A stretch of DNA of 64,000 nucleotides from Rhabditophanes sp. KR3021 (GCA_963281155.1 CAUJLY010000001.1:3596001-3660000), one strand, 5' to 3'. Counted from the first letter of the stretch, positions 33,923-47,300 are shown. Made by a program: numbers and translations. The notes: generated by a model from the letters alone, not told the origin.

Positions 33923-36900
33923 GAGTAACATATCATTCGCCTCCCAGGCAAATGATTATACTATAGTATAACTATTAGCCCCCAGGCGAATGATAATGCT
34001 ATAGTATAATCATTCGCCCTATTTTTATTTTATAAGGCTAATGATTATACTATAGCATAATCATTTGCCTGGGCAGGCTAATGGTAACTGAAAGTAACCA
34101 TTCGCCCTATAAATAATTTTTATGGTCTATATTTAAGTGAAATATAATTGCTTTAAACAAATTCCTAATCGTTTTGACAATTTAACCCTCATTCAATGAA
34201 ATTTAATTAACGGTTTATAAAAAATGAACATAAAAAATATTTTTAAACTATCAGAAATTCAAAAGAAACAGATGTACTGATTAACCCTACTAACATAGAA
34301 CTAATTTCGCCTACTTCTAAGAACTCGTGCATTTAAAGAAGGCTTAAAGACAACCTTTTCCACAATACTTTCAACTTCTGATTCCTCCTGTTTAAGGGTA
34401 TCATTTTCTTTTTCATCTTCACTATTTCTTTCTTCGTCATCTTGGAGCTCGCTTACATATTTTTGAAAATTTTCAGGAATTAAATATTCACTGATTGTAT
34501 TTAAGTATGTGTTTACATTGAGAAAGTTGTTATCACTAAATTCTTTTTGTAATAAAGCAATTTTTTCCTCTCTATCCTTTGACTTTTTAACTTGCTTGGA
34601 AATGGCAAATTCAGGTGAGTGTTTAAATTTATTCAATTTGTAAATTGTAAGCCGGACATCCTCATTTGCAGCTTTCAATAAATTCAGACATTTCAAGTAA
34701 GTACCATGGTGTGTAGCTAATGGATTAGTTTTAAGCCATCTATTGAATGATTCACATGAGTTAGTGCTTTTAACACGTTGTTGAAACTTGCATAATTTGG
34801 TTGCATGCTTTTCATTCTTAAACCAATTTTTATCAACATAGTTGATCCATTTGGTTAGCTGGTTTATTTCAAAAGGAGTAAAATCTTCATTGGCTGTCAT
34901 AATCATCTTATTTTTAATGATAGTCCATTGTTGAATCATTTGCCCGACTGGCACGTGGGGGAGAGCAATAACCATACGAAACTTCTTATAAAAATCTGCA
35001 GACACGAGACTTCTATCGTCATTTCCATTAAAAGATGTTAACAAATGCTTAAGCCCAAGCTGATTCAATTTTTTTACCAAATTTTGGGCGTAGTGGAAAT
35101 AGCAGTGTTTATGTAAAGTAGGATAATGTTTTTCAATAATTTTTATTGCAGCAGGTTCTTTATCAGTCATAAATACCTCTGGAAGTTCTTCACTAATTCC
35201 GAAACGTTGTAAGCACTTTTTAATTTCATTAAAAAAACGAAATCATAATCTTCGGTCTTACGGTGCTTCATCAAAGCATAAAATGCTGGTATAAATGTAT
35301 TTCTCATTTCCCCTTCTTTATTTTCAATAATTTGAAACATAACGACGTAGAGTTGGGTGTATTTGTCAGGGGCCACAAAGAAAGTTCCATCAGCAAGTCT
35401 TAATTTTGATTTGGCATACAATTCGAGTACATCTCTTGAACCAAAAATAACAATTGAATCCCCATCTTTTCCAACAACACGGAATGACATAGGTAACTGC
35501 TTATCATCTAAATAACCACATTCGTAAACTTCCTCGGCGTAATCATTATTTTCATTTTTTTTTTCGTTTGATCTAGATGAAGCAACTCTAAGATACCTTC
35601 CCTTATCTTTATACTGTCCTAACTTTATCTTCGAATCTGCTGTACCGAGTTCAAGCCCATTGCATATGGTATCGACATTTTTAATCCCAATGGCATGTGC
35701 TATACGAGGCTTAATGAGGGGATTTGTGGCGTCACGGCAAACACGCTTGTATTCATTATCGCCTATTTTTTCTTTGAATGTTATTGGCAAGCAACCATCA
35801 AAATGAACACCTTCTTGGCGAACCAAATTATATCCTTTCATCTTTAATAGTGGAATATTCGATTCGGGTTGCTTCTTCTTTTTACAAATTGAGCGACACT
35901 CTTTGCAGTACATAGTGGTTGTTGTTGTTGCATCTGGAGACAATTCAGTTCCTCTTCTAAAATAATTTGTATAAATTTAGTGAATATACGAAAATTTGTA
36001 TATTGTATATTTAGTATTTGAATATTATTTATGTATAATTTGCTTGAATTATTGTATTTATAATATGTGCTATTTTATTATTATATCATTTTATCTAGGA
36101 TCCTCATTTGTACCACTTTGCCTATTTTAAATCTACTTCATTTTAGTTTAGCTCCTTTCAGCTCTCATCCCAAAATCGTAAGTAGTGTATATATTATTAT
36201 TGGCATTAGATGACCACGATTTTTTTGTAGATTAATAAAGATCCTTTTGAATCCTGTTGTGTAACCCCTACTAGAAGCTTATTCAGGCTTTGAAACCAGT
36301 CAATTTTACTTTTTACTATTTATAGGCAGATAAAAAACATACTTCTTGGTAAACACATATCCCAATGGGTTAGCATAATTCGTTTGATCAGGAACGTATA
36401 AGAAAACATCCTTACAAAACTTTTCAGTTTTCATTCCAACTATAAATTGAGACTTAAATTGGACCTCCGAGTCAACATTTTTATAAGCTTCTTGTGCAAA
36501 TAAAAGAAATTCCTCCTTTGTTCTTGTTAAAGGAACTGATGCAGGAACAGTTGGTAAAGAATGGTGAGATGGAATGTTTTGACTTAAAATATTGCTTGAG
36601 CTTGGCTGTGGAAGAAGTGTCTCTGAACTTGCTCCAACAATGAAGGATTATTCCAAAGAGCTTCTAATATTTGACTGTCGGTAAAAGATGACATTTTAAA
36701 AGCAACCAACCACGATAATAGCAATTAAAGAAATGATTTTAAAATTAAAGTATAAGTGTAGAAGGGGATTCTTATTATGAATTATTATACTATGAGGGAT
36801 ATAGATAGCCTCAATTACGCCTTAAAGATAAAAGTGTAACGATGACATTAACCACTTAAGGTATCTTATTTTATTAAATTGAATAGACTTCAATTACGCT

Positions 36901-37253
36901 TTAGAATAAAAGTGCGACGTTAGAATAAAACACTGGAGGTGCACTTATTTAATTAATTTTTAGAGTATTAAAACACAGTCATCAACCTTAGAAATAACCG
37001 CTCATATTCGAACCAAATAATTGAAACATTTGATGATTTTCTTTATAAGGGCGAATGATTATATTATAGTATTATCATCTGCCTGGGCGAATTTTTTACT
37101 TAAAATAATGATTGGCCTGGGCGAATGATAATGCTATAGTATAATCATTCGCCTGGGAGGCCAATGATTATTTTTTTGACATATTAGCCTCCCAGGCGAG
37201 TGATAATACTATAGTATAATTATTCGCCCTACCCAGGCGAGTGATAATATACC
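33923..37253 (-). mobile_element. Mutator-like (MULE) DNA transposon, 3.3 kb
   Basis: The element is bounded by the 9-bp repeat CATTCTTAC. Its ends are imperfect inverted repeats (ATATCATTCGCCT on the left against TTATCACTCGCCT on the right, reverse strand). Both subterminal zones (33931-34110 and 37049-37245) contain repeated palindromic modules of about 36 bp built around CTATAG with arms GGCGAATGAT and ATCATTCGCC, plus degenerate single copies. Between them lies one minus-strand transposase gene in two exons. The matched duplication suggests an intact, fairly recent insertion, while the transposase has two frame breaks. Confidence 0.88.
34301..36694 (-). pseudogene. MULE transposase with FLYWCH-like N-terminus, frameshifted
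   Basis: Exons 36343-36694 and 34301-35956 surround a 386-bp intron. The N-terminal part spans the splice with a FLYWCH-like zinc-binding region (KDVFLYVPD..., YCKECRSICKKK, then HFDGC). The MULE DDE domain follows: first Asp in LADGTFFV, second Asp in FMTDKEPA, the family's C/H motif in HCYFHYAQNL, and Glu in NSCESFN. A Glu/Asp-rich tail ends the protein. Two frame breaks are seen: one near 36630 in the first exon (after NPSLLEQ) and one at a run of seven T (coding strand) near 35228-35234, between DYDFVF and the segment leading to PEVFMTDKE. The copy is therefore non-functional as sequenced, unless these are base-calling errors. Confidence 0.88.
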
Positions 37254-37262
37254 CATTCTTAC
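37254..37262 (+). repeat. Right target-site duplication of the MULE
   Basis: CATTCTTAC, exact match to the left copy. Confidence 0.8.
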
Positions 37263-37633
37263 CATTATCTTATATAAACCAAGTATTTATGCATGATCTT
37301 ACCAGAAGACATGTTTTATTATTTTCAGAGTATACTTTATTATTAAATGATAAGAATCTATTGCATTAGTTTTTATTTATCCAATAATTATATATTGGCT
37401 TTTGCTATAGTAGGTGACTTGAAAATATCTTTCTAATTTAATAATTCCACAATTCAATCATTAGACATTAGGTGTAAGCTGCTTAAAAATACTTTCTGGT
37501 TTTCATCGAGTGCACTATTTTTGCCATTCAATTGTTTTTATTTAACTTTTAGGTTTAATATTTACGTCAAACCATTGCGTATATATTTATTTTATCAAAA
37601 AATATTCTCATTTGCTTATTTTTAGTCAAGGAA

Positions 37634-38347
37634 ATGTGCTTAGGAAATATTTCAACAATTGCTTTTACGGCTTTAATGACAGCTTGTTTAGCGTTTAGCT
37701 TGGCAACAACATTCTACCCAGGTAAGTAATTTTTATCTAATTCATCATTAATCAATTTCATTTCAGCTTCAAGAATTATTAATCAAGCTTCGGACTTAGT
37801 TGATGATTGTAGTAAAAATCCCTCGGATCCTTCATGTGATCAACTCCAATATATTTTAAAAGCTGATGTAATCCCATTTGGATGTGCAATTGCCTCGATC
37901 TTCAAAGTGTTGGAATACAAACAATTTAGTGATAAAACCAACGTTTGCAAAGACTCTTGGTCGCAATTTAGTAAGGATGCCCAAAGATTATATGCATGTG
38001 TTGCTATCGCAATGATTGGTGCATTAATAGGAGTTATTGCTGGCATCATCACATGTGTTCTTTTTTCATGTTGCGCCTGCCTCAGAATGATTCCAATGAT
38101 TCTTTTAACTGGATTGGGATTGATTATCACAGTTTCTCTCATTACCTACACAATCACTTATGCTGAATATAAATCAACAATGTTCAGTGAGATTCATGAT
38201 CAATTATTCCCCTCCTGGGATGTAGACTCTATTAGACACGTTCAATCCTTAACACTAGCTTTTGGAGCGATTGCCACAGTTGCAGCTGGATTAGCGACTG
38301 TATCTGCATTCTTAGGCATATTCACATCATTACCATGCTGCTGTTAA
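37634..38347 (+). CDS. Four-TM claudin/PMP22-like membrane protein
   Basis: Exons 37634-37721 and 37767-38347 (45-bp intron, phase 1) give 222 residues. TM1 lies at about 7-28 and is followed by an extracellular loop with several Cys (DDCSKNPSDPSCDQ..., FGCAI, NVCKDSW). TM2 (YACVAIAMIGALIGVIAGII) and TM3 (MIPMILLTGLGLIITVSLI) are joined by a Cys-rich turn (CVLFSCCACLR), and TM4 lies near the C-terminus, which ends in PCCC, a likely palmitoylation site. The topology matches claudin/PMP22-like nematode proteins. The W-x-C claudin signature is not clear, so function is open. Start chosen from splice phase. Confidence 0.75.
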
Positions 38348-39492
38348 AGTCCATTACACCGACGATTCGTTATAAATATTTCTACTACTAACTAATAATG
38401 GGTACATTTTCTAAGGCTGTTATTTTTATTTTTCCTGTTCATGACTAATACTAATAGTAACACCAATAAATATTGTATATCAGCTTTATATTCCAGAATA
38501 AACTCATGACTATTTATATGTCCATGTATTTTTTATCTATTATCCAAATGTATATATTCTTAACAAACTAAGAAACCTTCATGGAGAAGAAAAAGAATTG
38601 TCAATCCTTAAAAATATGGTTGCTAGGTGAATGTCACATTTATTATAAAATATAGTACACATGCTCCATTTATTGTTTTTTCATTGATAACAGCATGATT
38701 AATTTTCTTTATTTTTGTGATAAATATTAAAAAGATTTTTTCACATAATGATATTGTTCGTTTTTTAATAAAATTGTTATGTAATTGCATATATTTGTAA
38801 AAGCATGTGGGAAGAGTATACCAATTCAAAAATTGATGGGCAAGAATAAAAAGACACTGATAAAGATCATAATTTTAGGATGTCAGTATGTGATGATAAA
38901 TTGAAGACGATGGGTGCGACTGAGGGTTTGTCAATATTCTTTATTTGGCTTTTAATTATTATCAAATTATATTTACTTAAAAAACGACGACTTGAAAGAT
39001 GGATTAGCATATTTGCTAAGATAAAACCAATTCATTGAATTCGTTCCAATGATTTAACAGGTTCTTATTGATACAATAATGTGTAACTAAATAGGATGAT
39101 ATCATGGCAAGAGCTTTGGTGTGGAAATCATAAAAAAGTTGACATTAAGAAGCTAAATAGCATTCTTTCATTTTAATTTATACTGCACTCACACACATAT
39201 TTATAGTTAGGCGATTTAGTTCTGTAAATATGCACGGATCTTCCTCAAAATAGCTAATAACAATATTATGATGCAAGGATTTTTTTGCAAATCAAATATT
39301 TAAATGATACTCATCACTGTCAATTCACCTGATGAGTTAGCCAAATATGTGATACTTTTAGCGAATAAATATTAGGTGTTGAGAATTGAATAATAATTCA
39401 CAAGATTGAGTATAGTTCGACATGAACTGATGACTGTATTAAAGTTCTACTTCCTCTTTAGATAGTCATTCACCCAACAAAAATATTTGTAA
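38348..39492. other. Intergenic, convergent 3' ends
   Basis: AT-rich spacer with polyadenylation-like signals on both sides. The 68-codon minus frame at 38623-38829 is AT-biased and not supported. Confidence 0.5.
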
Positions 39493-40491
39493 TCAAATGC
39501 TATTAATAAATCCCATAATAACATTAATATCACTCAAAGGAACTGCCGTTGCATTATCCAAGTGACTGGAAACTGTTGGTGATGCTAATACATAAGGAAC
39601 ATAGCCAGTGTACAATGCACTGCCTACAGTTGTTCGAATTTGCATTGAACATATGCCGATATCTTGAGCATTAAAGATGTATATTCCATATGATGTAAGA
39701 TCAATGACTTGGAAAATATGAAGAGATAAATTGCCTTTGATGGGTGGATCTGTAAATTCATTGATAATTTTAAGGTTGTTTCCATTTGCATCCGTAATTA
39801 CTAGATTTGGGTTGTTTGCATAAATGAAAATGGTGAGTGCTCTTACACTTTCGTCTATGCTTATGTACCTGGTCACTGTTGCCGCACAAACATTTCCGAA
39901 TTTAATTGGATTTGCCAAAACTGAGCCCTTATACAAAGCTGGAATAACTAGAGAAATAGCAGTAGTAAATTGAAGTGAGGATGTTGGAATTAAATAGCCA
40001 TTTGATGCAACAGCATATTCTGACATTCTCTTCGTGACATGGTCATCTGGATCAAATTTACAAACTCCAGCAATGGAGGAATAATGAATAAATAATTGAG
40101 GCTGTGTCTCCAATAATAAGGCAAAAAAGTCACCTTCATTTAGTAAGTCATTTGGATTACCTCTAGCAGCCACATAAACAGTAGATTGGGGAGTATAAAG
40201 CGACTGTAGTCCAATTATCATAGCTTCAAACACTCCCAAATTACAAGGTGTAGTTGGACCTGTAGTTAAAAGATTCGCCAAACCATCCATAAAATCGAAA
40301 GTAGAAGTTGTGATTTTGATTCGAGGTGGTTGACCTAACGAATCATCAAATATGAACTCAGTGTAATAGGAGGAATCTTCAGGTCCTAAAACCGCTTCCA
40401 TATTAAATTGCAGGGAGGTTAAGGCATCTAAATTTGTTAATAAAGTTGCAATACATGATAACCGGCAAAATATCTTCAAATTAGAGAACAT
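39493..40491 (-). CDS. Secreted VWA/hemicentin-like protein, partial VWA
   Basis: Single exon of 332 residues from the first in-frame ATG. A signal peptide (MFSNLKIFCRLSCIATLLTN) is followed by a region that follows the hemicentin VWA domain from its middle: a CNLGVFEAMIIGLQ helix where hemicentin has CPEMSIGAIKIAL, then STVYVAARGNP, then the LLLETQPQLFIHYSSIAGVC strand, then MSEYAVASNGYLIPT. A C-terminal beta-rich segment resembles the hemicentin region after VWA (ALTIFIYANNPNLVITDANG). The first strand with the metal-binding DxSxS of VWA is missing. Either an upstream exon is not recognised or the domain is truncated. It lies 197 bp downstream of mrps-11 on the same strand, so the two may share an operon. 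Confidence 0.7.
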   Translation of the reverse strand: MFSNLKIFCRLSCIATLLTNLDALTSLQFNMEAVLGPEDSSYYTEFIFDDSLGQPPRIKITTSTFDFMDGLANLLTTGPTTPCNLGVFEAMIIGLQSLYTPQSTVYVAARGNPNDLLNEGDFFALLLETQPQLFIHYSSIAGVCKFDPDDHVTKRMSEYAVASNGYLIPTSSLQFTTAISLVIPALYKGSVLANPIKFGNVCAATVTRYISIDESVRALTIFIYANNPNLVITDANGNNLKIINEFTDPPIKGNLSLHIFQVIDLTSYGIYIFNAQDIGICSMQIRTTVGSALYTGYVPYVLASPTVSSHLDNATAVPLSDINVIMGFINSI

Positions 40492-40687
40492 AATGTCAAA
40501 TAGTCTATGAAAAATAATTTCTGAATTGTATCTTTGTTTAAAATAAAGTGGACAGATCAAACTTGTAATTGTTTAAATCTTTATAAATTTCCAAAACACC
40601 AGGTACGAATATATTTATTATTCATCATTAAAACAATTAAAACGCATATATCTAGAAACCACTAAATTAACAGTATGTGTTGTATCC

Positions 40688-41337
40688 CTAAACTCTTCTA
40701 ATTTTTCTAGGCCTAGGTCCTAATTCGCACAAGGCTGTAAAATCAGAAATTGAAACCACTTCAACTCCAGCAACAGTTAATCCCTTAACAGCTGTCATTC
40801 TTCCAGGTCCTAATCCTCTGACTACAACTCGAACAGTGCCAATTCCACGTCTTAATAACCTTTGCCCAGCAGCTACTCCAGTTGTTTGTCCGGCGATACT
40901 AGTCTTTTTACGTGCATTTTTGAATCCTTCAAGACGGCAAGATGTATATGTAATGATGTTGTGCTGAAATTAAAAATTGAAAAAGAGAAACTTTATAAAT
41001 TATTTACCTTGCTATCAGTAGCCGTTAACAAAGTGTTATTTTTTGTGGCTTTGACATGTACTATCGGCAACTCTTCAAAAGCAATACCATTAAATTTAGT
41101 TTTAAAAATGTCTGGTCCAGGCAATTGGCTGTCAATTTTAGATGTATTAACAGAAACCCAAGATTGAGATCCAACAGTACCTTCTTGAGTAGAAATGTCT
41201 GTCTTTAAATTAGTTCCCTTTCTGTGATTATCTCTTATAGAGTCCCCCAATATTGGCGTACAATATATACTTCTGCTGATCAAGGGTACAGCTGTTTTTG
41301 GCATTAAAGCCATCTTTGAGAATAATGTTGTTAGCAT
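40688..41337 (-). CDS. mrps-11: Mitochondrial ribosomal protein S11 (uS11m)
   Basis: Exons 41008-41337 and 40688-40963 (44-bp intron, phase 0) give 201 residues. The N-terminal 70 residues act as a basic mitochondrial presequence and linker (MLTTLFSKMALMPKTAVPLI). The uS11 core starts at LPIVHVKATKNNTLLTATDS and continues with TSCRLEGFKNARKKTS, VRVVVRGLGPGRMTAVKGL and VEVVSISDFTALCELGPRPR, ending in KIRRV, the standard uS11 C-terminus that contacts small-subunit rRNA in the platform. The frame extends upstream only through a TTG, so the ATG at 41337 is preferred. Confidence 0.95.
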
Positions 41338-41399
41338 TTTGTCGAAACCACGTAACAATAAACAGATTCGAATAGACAAGCAACAAATATTCAGATAAA

Positions 41400-44300
41400 T
41401 AATTGCAGTTTTAAAACATTTGTTTAATCAAGCGTCTTTATTCCAACAATTCTGTAGAGGATCATCAATTTTTATTTAAACAGTTGATTTTTCATTCAAG
41501 ATCCTCAAATAATATTTTCAATAAGAATAAGATTCAATTATCTTCGCAATGAATAATCAGCTTTGCACAAATATTCAGATATCGAAAAATCTCATCTTTA
41601 CAAACTACTAATTATTGGCTCAAAGTCATATCAGTCAAACTCTCATGTAAAAATTGCGTAGTCAAGAAAATATCTTTTTAATCGCTTGGATACATTCAAT
41701 TCATATGTAACTTTGATGAATAATTTGTTTTAAGTAAATATTTATTGTATTCGTAAATTCTATATTTGTTTTTTTATAAAAGAAATAACATAATCTCATC
41801 AAAATAAATTAGTAAATGTTTTTATGACTTCATAATAAATATTGTTGTAATTACAATTACTTCGGTGAATCCCATTTGCTTGCGAAAATAAATTATATTG
41901 GCCTATAATTAAAAATGCCAACATCGGCAACTCTTACTGACAGTATCATCCAATTAATATCTCTTTATTTTATTATTGGTATTAATTGGCTGTAGTTATT
42001 TATATTAAAATGACACCAAAGGTCAAAAATATTTGAAAATGCAACTTAATACAAACACAATCCTTTTTACTCATATTCGGCAACAGATCTATGTACAGAT
42101 TAAAAAGGGTTAGCAATTGTTTATTTAAAGAAAATTGGCAAAAGACAATTGTTGTAATAAAGATGCAAACAACTACTATATTATTGTTGATATTAGACAA
42201 AAATATTATACAACACTTTTCATAATTATAAACAACATTTAAATATCTGCGTTTGTTACTGTTCCGGCTCTTCTCATTGAAGCCCTTCAAAAGAAAAAGA
42301 AATACATTGATATAACAATTGTCAAGTGAAGAAAAATCGCTGGAATAATGAACAACATATTTTAATTTTCAATATTATCTTGGTTAAACCAAAAGTAGAT
42401 TCAAAATATAGTGAATAAAATGATATTTTATGGTATTTATAATAACTTTGAAAGAGGTACAAAATACTTAAATTTGAACTTTAAGGGTGGAGTTATCTAA
42501 ATGACTTCACTCTGAACAAGAATTAACACGTCTGTTTTGAATAATATCAAAAAGCATTATTTATATCTACTTAAAAAATAACACCAAAGCTCACATCTGA
42601 TGGCACAAATTTTGGAGGCAAATGTAATAATTGAACAGTTGGCTGTTGTCACAAATAAATCACATAAACGAACCATGCAAAGACATATCTACTGCATTAT
42701 CTGATTTTTGTCAAAACTGTTATAAATTTTAAAGTACGAGAGATAAACAATACTTTGAAAAGAAACTTTTACACTCCACAATACATCTGTTATCTTTAAA
42801 AATGTATGCTTGGCATCAAATAGATGCTACTACCAAAGCGATATACAAGCAGCTAAACATTTTCATTAAGCATTTTCAAAATTTACCAAATTTCGTCCAA
42901 TTTATGCGTTCTTTTATTTAATATAATGTTGTCTTTCCTCCTAAATTCAGTTTATACTTGTTCGCTTGCAGTAAGAAACAATAAAATAAATGGATTACAT
43001 GATAGTTTACATTTTCTCATTTATATATATACTATTTCACAAATCTATGGATAGAACAAACTTTTTAGGATATAAAAGCGTGCCAAAGCATTTTAGTTTG
43101 TACGATGATATTCTAACTATTTTGACTTTTTGTAAAAATAAATGAACTTACCGCATAATAAAAAATGCTATTAGATTTACTCTCTTATTATTTTACACAT
43201 TCTTCTATGTACAATTATTTTTTACCTTAACAAAGAGCAAATGAAGCGTAAAATTACTTGTATTTTAACAAATTATAACACTTTCACATTGATTGCCAAG
43301 ATTACTTATTTTCACAAATATTTATCCCTTCATACTTTTATCATAAATGAGATAACATAAAACGTACCATTTTCATCACAATTTATACATCTTCTTGGCA
43401 AGAAGATCATTTTGCTTGTAATCTAATTTTAATTTAATTCCCACTTAAAATTCCTCTAATTTAGCTTTTATACAAGCCTTAATATCATTAAATTTACCCA
43501 TATGGGCCCGTTTGTACAGATGCTAGTTAAGGGCATCCATTGACCAAGGTCACTTCTCAAAAATTATACAAAAGCATTGTCTAGTACTCTATTTTATTAC
43601 TACTAGATTTTATCTAGGGATATCTTCTGGTACATTGAGCAAGATGTAATTGTGATGAGATTATCAAACAAAATTCTAAATCATTTTGAGCAATTTACGA
43701 TAATTTTGGATAGTTCACCTTAACAAATACCTAATTACTAATAAATATATTTACAAACATATTAATAGAATTCCCTCGTAAATTCCGTTGTTAAAAATTA
43801 GCTCTATCAACAAATATTGAAAACGAAATTATTTACGTCTATCAACAAAATTATTTATGCCTATAAATAAATCACTTAAACTTGTATCTCCAATCATCCT
43901 ATCAACATTAGATGATTTATGATTTACATGCAAACTTAATTACTTCTGACAGCAACCAATTAACGCTTCACAATGATCTCATTCCGTTATTAAATTCTGT
44001 TAACTATGCTTAAAAAGTATTAAAATAATACACATTTCACTATGCATTCGAACTGTGGTTATTTTAATGTCATTTTAATTGCCCTAATATTCATAACAAT
44101 ATGCTTTTTGATGTAGAGACTAGCAACTAGAACTAACAATGGTGATTTCTTTTCAACTTGTATTTTCACACATCTTGACTTTACACTTAAAATCAAATAA
44201 TGCCATTTTATTAGATATATTCAGTTACACATGTTATTTAATATGACCGATAACTTTTATTCATTTTTACTCATTTATTCGATTTTATTAACTAGTATAA

Positions 44301-47300
44301 ATTTTGTCAAGTTCAAAAGCATATTTTATGCATACATTTTTACAATAAATACATATTTGTAGGGGTTAAAACAATACTCTTAAGTGCAACCCTCTCAATC
44401 ATGAAAATAATTTAAAAAAGGACCAAAAAAGAACTTTCCGCCAAATATAACTTATTTCTCTATTGCCATCATCTTTTTGTCGGCCATTTAAAGCGTAGTC
44501 TGTCTACTATCACTATTGCCATCTTTTTATATCAAACCAAGTTTCAATAATGAAGCTTTCATCTAACATACGTATTCTTTTGTATTATTCAGTATACAAA
44601 CGGCCCGCTTTGGGTATTTTGTCTGTTTCTTTTATTCTTTTATAAACATATTGCAAAAGAATGTTTCAGAGGAAAGAGCTTATTCGTAGTTAATGTACGT
44701 AAAGTGGTTTGTTGCTTACAATTGACATTGACCACAAATATAATCGGGAATATAGTTGTAGTATGTCTGTTATCAAGAAGATGAGACGAATCATTTTTGT
44801 GAGGATATGAGAGATTCGACAGTAAAAATGTCAAAGTATAATGTTACATTACTTTTGGTGTAATTATGATCTACTACAGATGCAAATTAGTCATTTTTTG
44901 GGGAGTACTTTAACACATTACAAAACCAATTAGTTTTAAATGTTCAGTCAAACCTAAAAAATATCTAAATATCTTCTTCATCTTTCCCTTCAGCATTTGA
45001 CATTTGTCTTAACATCATTTTAAACAGTCTCTTAAACACTCTTAGAACACCATTCAATAAGGAAAGAATATCGCTTTTCACTAGCACCATCTACACATAC
45101 TATTAAACTTTTTAAAACATATTCATTTAATAGATATCAAGCTAAAGTATTTCAGTGTTTATTGAAGAAGGAGACCGAGTCAATATAGTACCACAATCTA
45201 TAAGATTATTTAAATGTATATTTACTTTTTGCAAGTTGGATTAATGTCAGGGTGTGCGGCAACTTTGAGACTAAAGTTCTCACTTGAATTGTAGGAACAA
45301 GAGATCTTTGATTTGAGCCAGGCACTTCTCTGTCATTTCCTATTGACCGATGTGAGCAAATTGCTTGATACTTCTAATAATTATTCTTAATATTTTTCCA
45401 TATTTATCCAAATTTATTTGCAATTATTCAATTTGTTTTTGAAAGTATGCCATTAATTTAATTCATCATCATTCTAAGCTTTAAATTTTCGAAGTACAGC
45501 CCAGTCGATTTTGAGGAGTAATGTCGTTTCTTTTTAAACCAACATCTTGGTTCCTTTGCAAAATTCGAACCGAGCCCATCATATCAAAACTATCCCAATT
45601 GTCTTTTTGTTTAAATTTAAAAGAGATATGCAGGCGACATGAACAAATGTTACTTTTTATAACCAAAATAAATGTACAAATGTACATATACACCATAGTT
45701 CAAAATATCAAGCTTTTGATGTATCTTTAAATTTAAGTTCAAACTTCCGTCGAGACCTAATTTCAAATTATTTATATTTTGTTAATCTAACAAAAATGCA
45801 CATTCCATCGACTATCATCAATTTAACCAGGCTATTTTTTATATCTTTTTTAATATTATTCATTCGAAACTGAATATATGTATATGATACATTTATGCGA
45901 CATTCAAACACGCTAGCGCAAATAAAGTTGTCACTTATATTTAAAATGTAGTAGTTTTCCAAAATTATTATGTGGTTAAAGTGATTCTCATTTCAGCAAG
46001 GGTTTAATTGATTTTGACTGATTTTACACGGAATGTTGATGTGTCAATAATATTGTTTGAATTGCAGATAAACATTTATTGTTACACATCATACATATTT
46101 TACATTAATGGATGTACTTTTGTCGAATATTATTTATTCTGTCACCTTTCTCTTTATACTTGTTAATTAAAATGTGTCTCTAATGAATAATTATAACTTG
46201 TCAAAGGTTAACCTTTAATTAATTAGATAATTTATGGTACACTACTCTATTTATTCCGAACTGTTTATAATAACTTTGGAATGGTAAATAATTTATGAGC
46301 CCTTTATGAATGCTATCTTTTTTAAGTGAATTTACCTTCCAAGTTGCAACTAAAAAAAGTAAACTAAACGAGTAAACCGCTCTTTAAATCAGAATTGCAT
46401 CGAAGTTGTTTTGTTTGCCATATTTCTTCTATTTAGTACTTTATATTATTAGTTGACCCGTCTTTTAGACATATAGTTGCCTACAAAAAGAGGGTCCCTC
46501 TGTTTGGTCTTTGTTTGCAACGACGACGCAAATATATTTATTTGTTTGTAAGGAAATAGTCTGTTGCGGTCTTAAATCGCTCACCACATTCGCGATATAA
46601 ACAACCACGGCACGACGCATCCACTCGATATAATCATATATTTGGCATTCACTGTCACAGTAACCTCTCTCGTACTACTCAAAAAGAGACTACTTTTTTG
46701 CCCAAGCCTACCAAGATATATAAACCAAGTTAATGTGTATTGACCGCATCTTAAAAAGTTGATGTGTTTAAAAAAGATACTAGTGCCGTTCTCTAATTGT
46801 CGCGAAAAGTAGTTACTTTGTACGAAATTCTAAATAGACGACACACGACCATTTCCTCAGGACCCCTGAACTTTCTCACTTCCATAATTCCTAGTACATT
46901 TTTTAAACTTTTTATATTTCGAACATCTGCATTACTGCCAATACTTATATTACTTCTTTTGGAAATAACTTACCATACTGCCCTTCATCAGGACCCTTTC
47001 TCTTTTTTACAAAAAATATAGAACTCTTTTATGCAAATTCGGCCGTAAATTAAATTTGCTATAAAACAAACATACTACACCTTAATCAATATTAACATTT
47101 CTGTCCTATTGTTGTTTATTTATATTTACTTACTGTTAAAGTCTCATTTATTATAACCATCCATTAATTATACAACTTTCATTCTACTTATCTTTTAATT
47201 AAATAATGATTGTTAATGACACTTATATTGATATTAATGTTAATATTAATCTTAAAGTGCATTAAGCCCTTTATTAATAATAATTCGCTTCTAAGACCAC

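Noticed and set aside
33931..34110. Repeated palindromes first considered a CRISPR-like or satellite array
   Set aside because: Matching modules lie at 37049-37245, with a transposase between and a target duplication outside, so they are the ends of one MULE.
42000..42290. 96-codon minus-strand frame
   Set aside because: Low-complexity Ile/Asn/Phe/Val content, no domain, no splice context.
45560..45600. GGTTCGAATTT, a tRNA T-loop-like string on the minus strand
   Set aside because: The flanking five bases do not pair to form a T-stem and no acceptor, D or anticodon arms are found around it.
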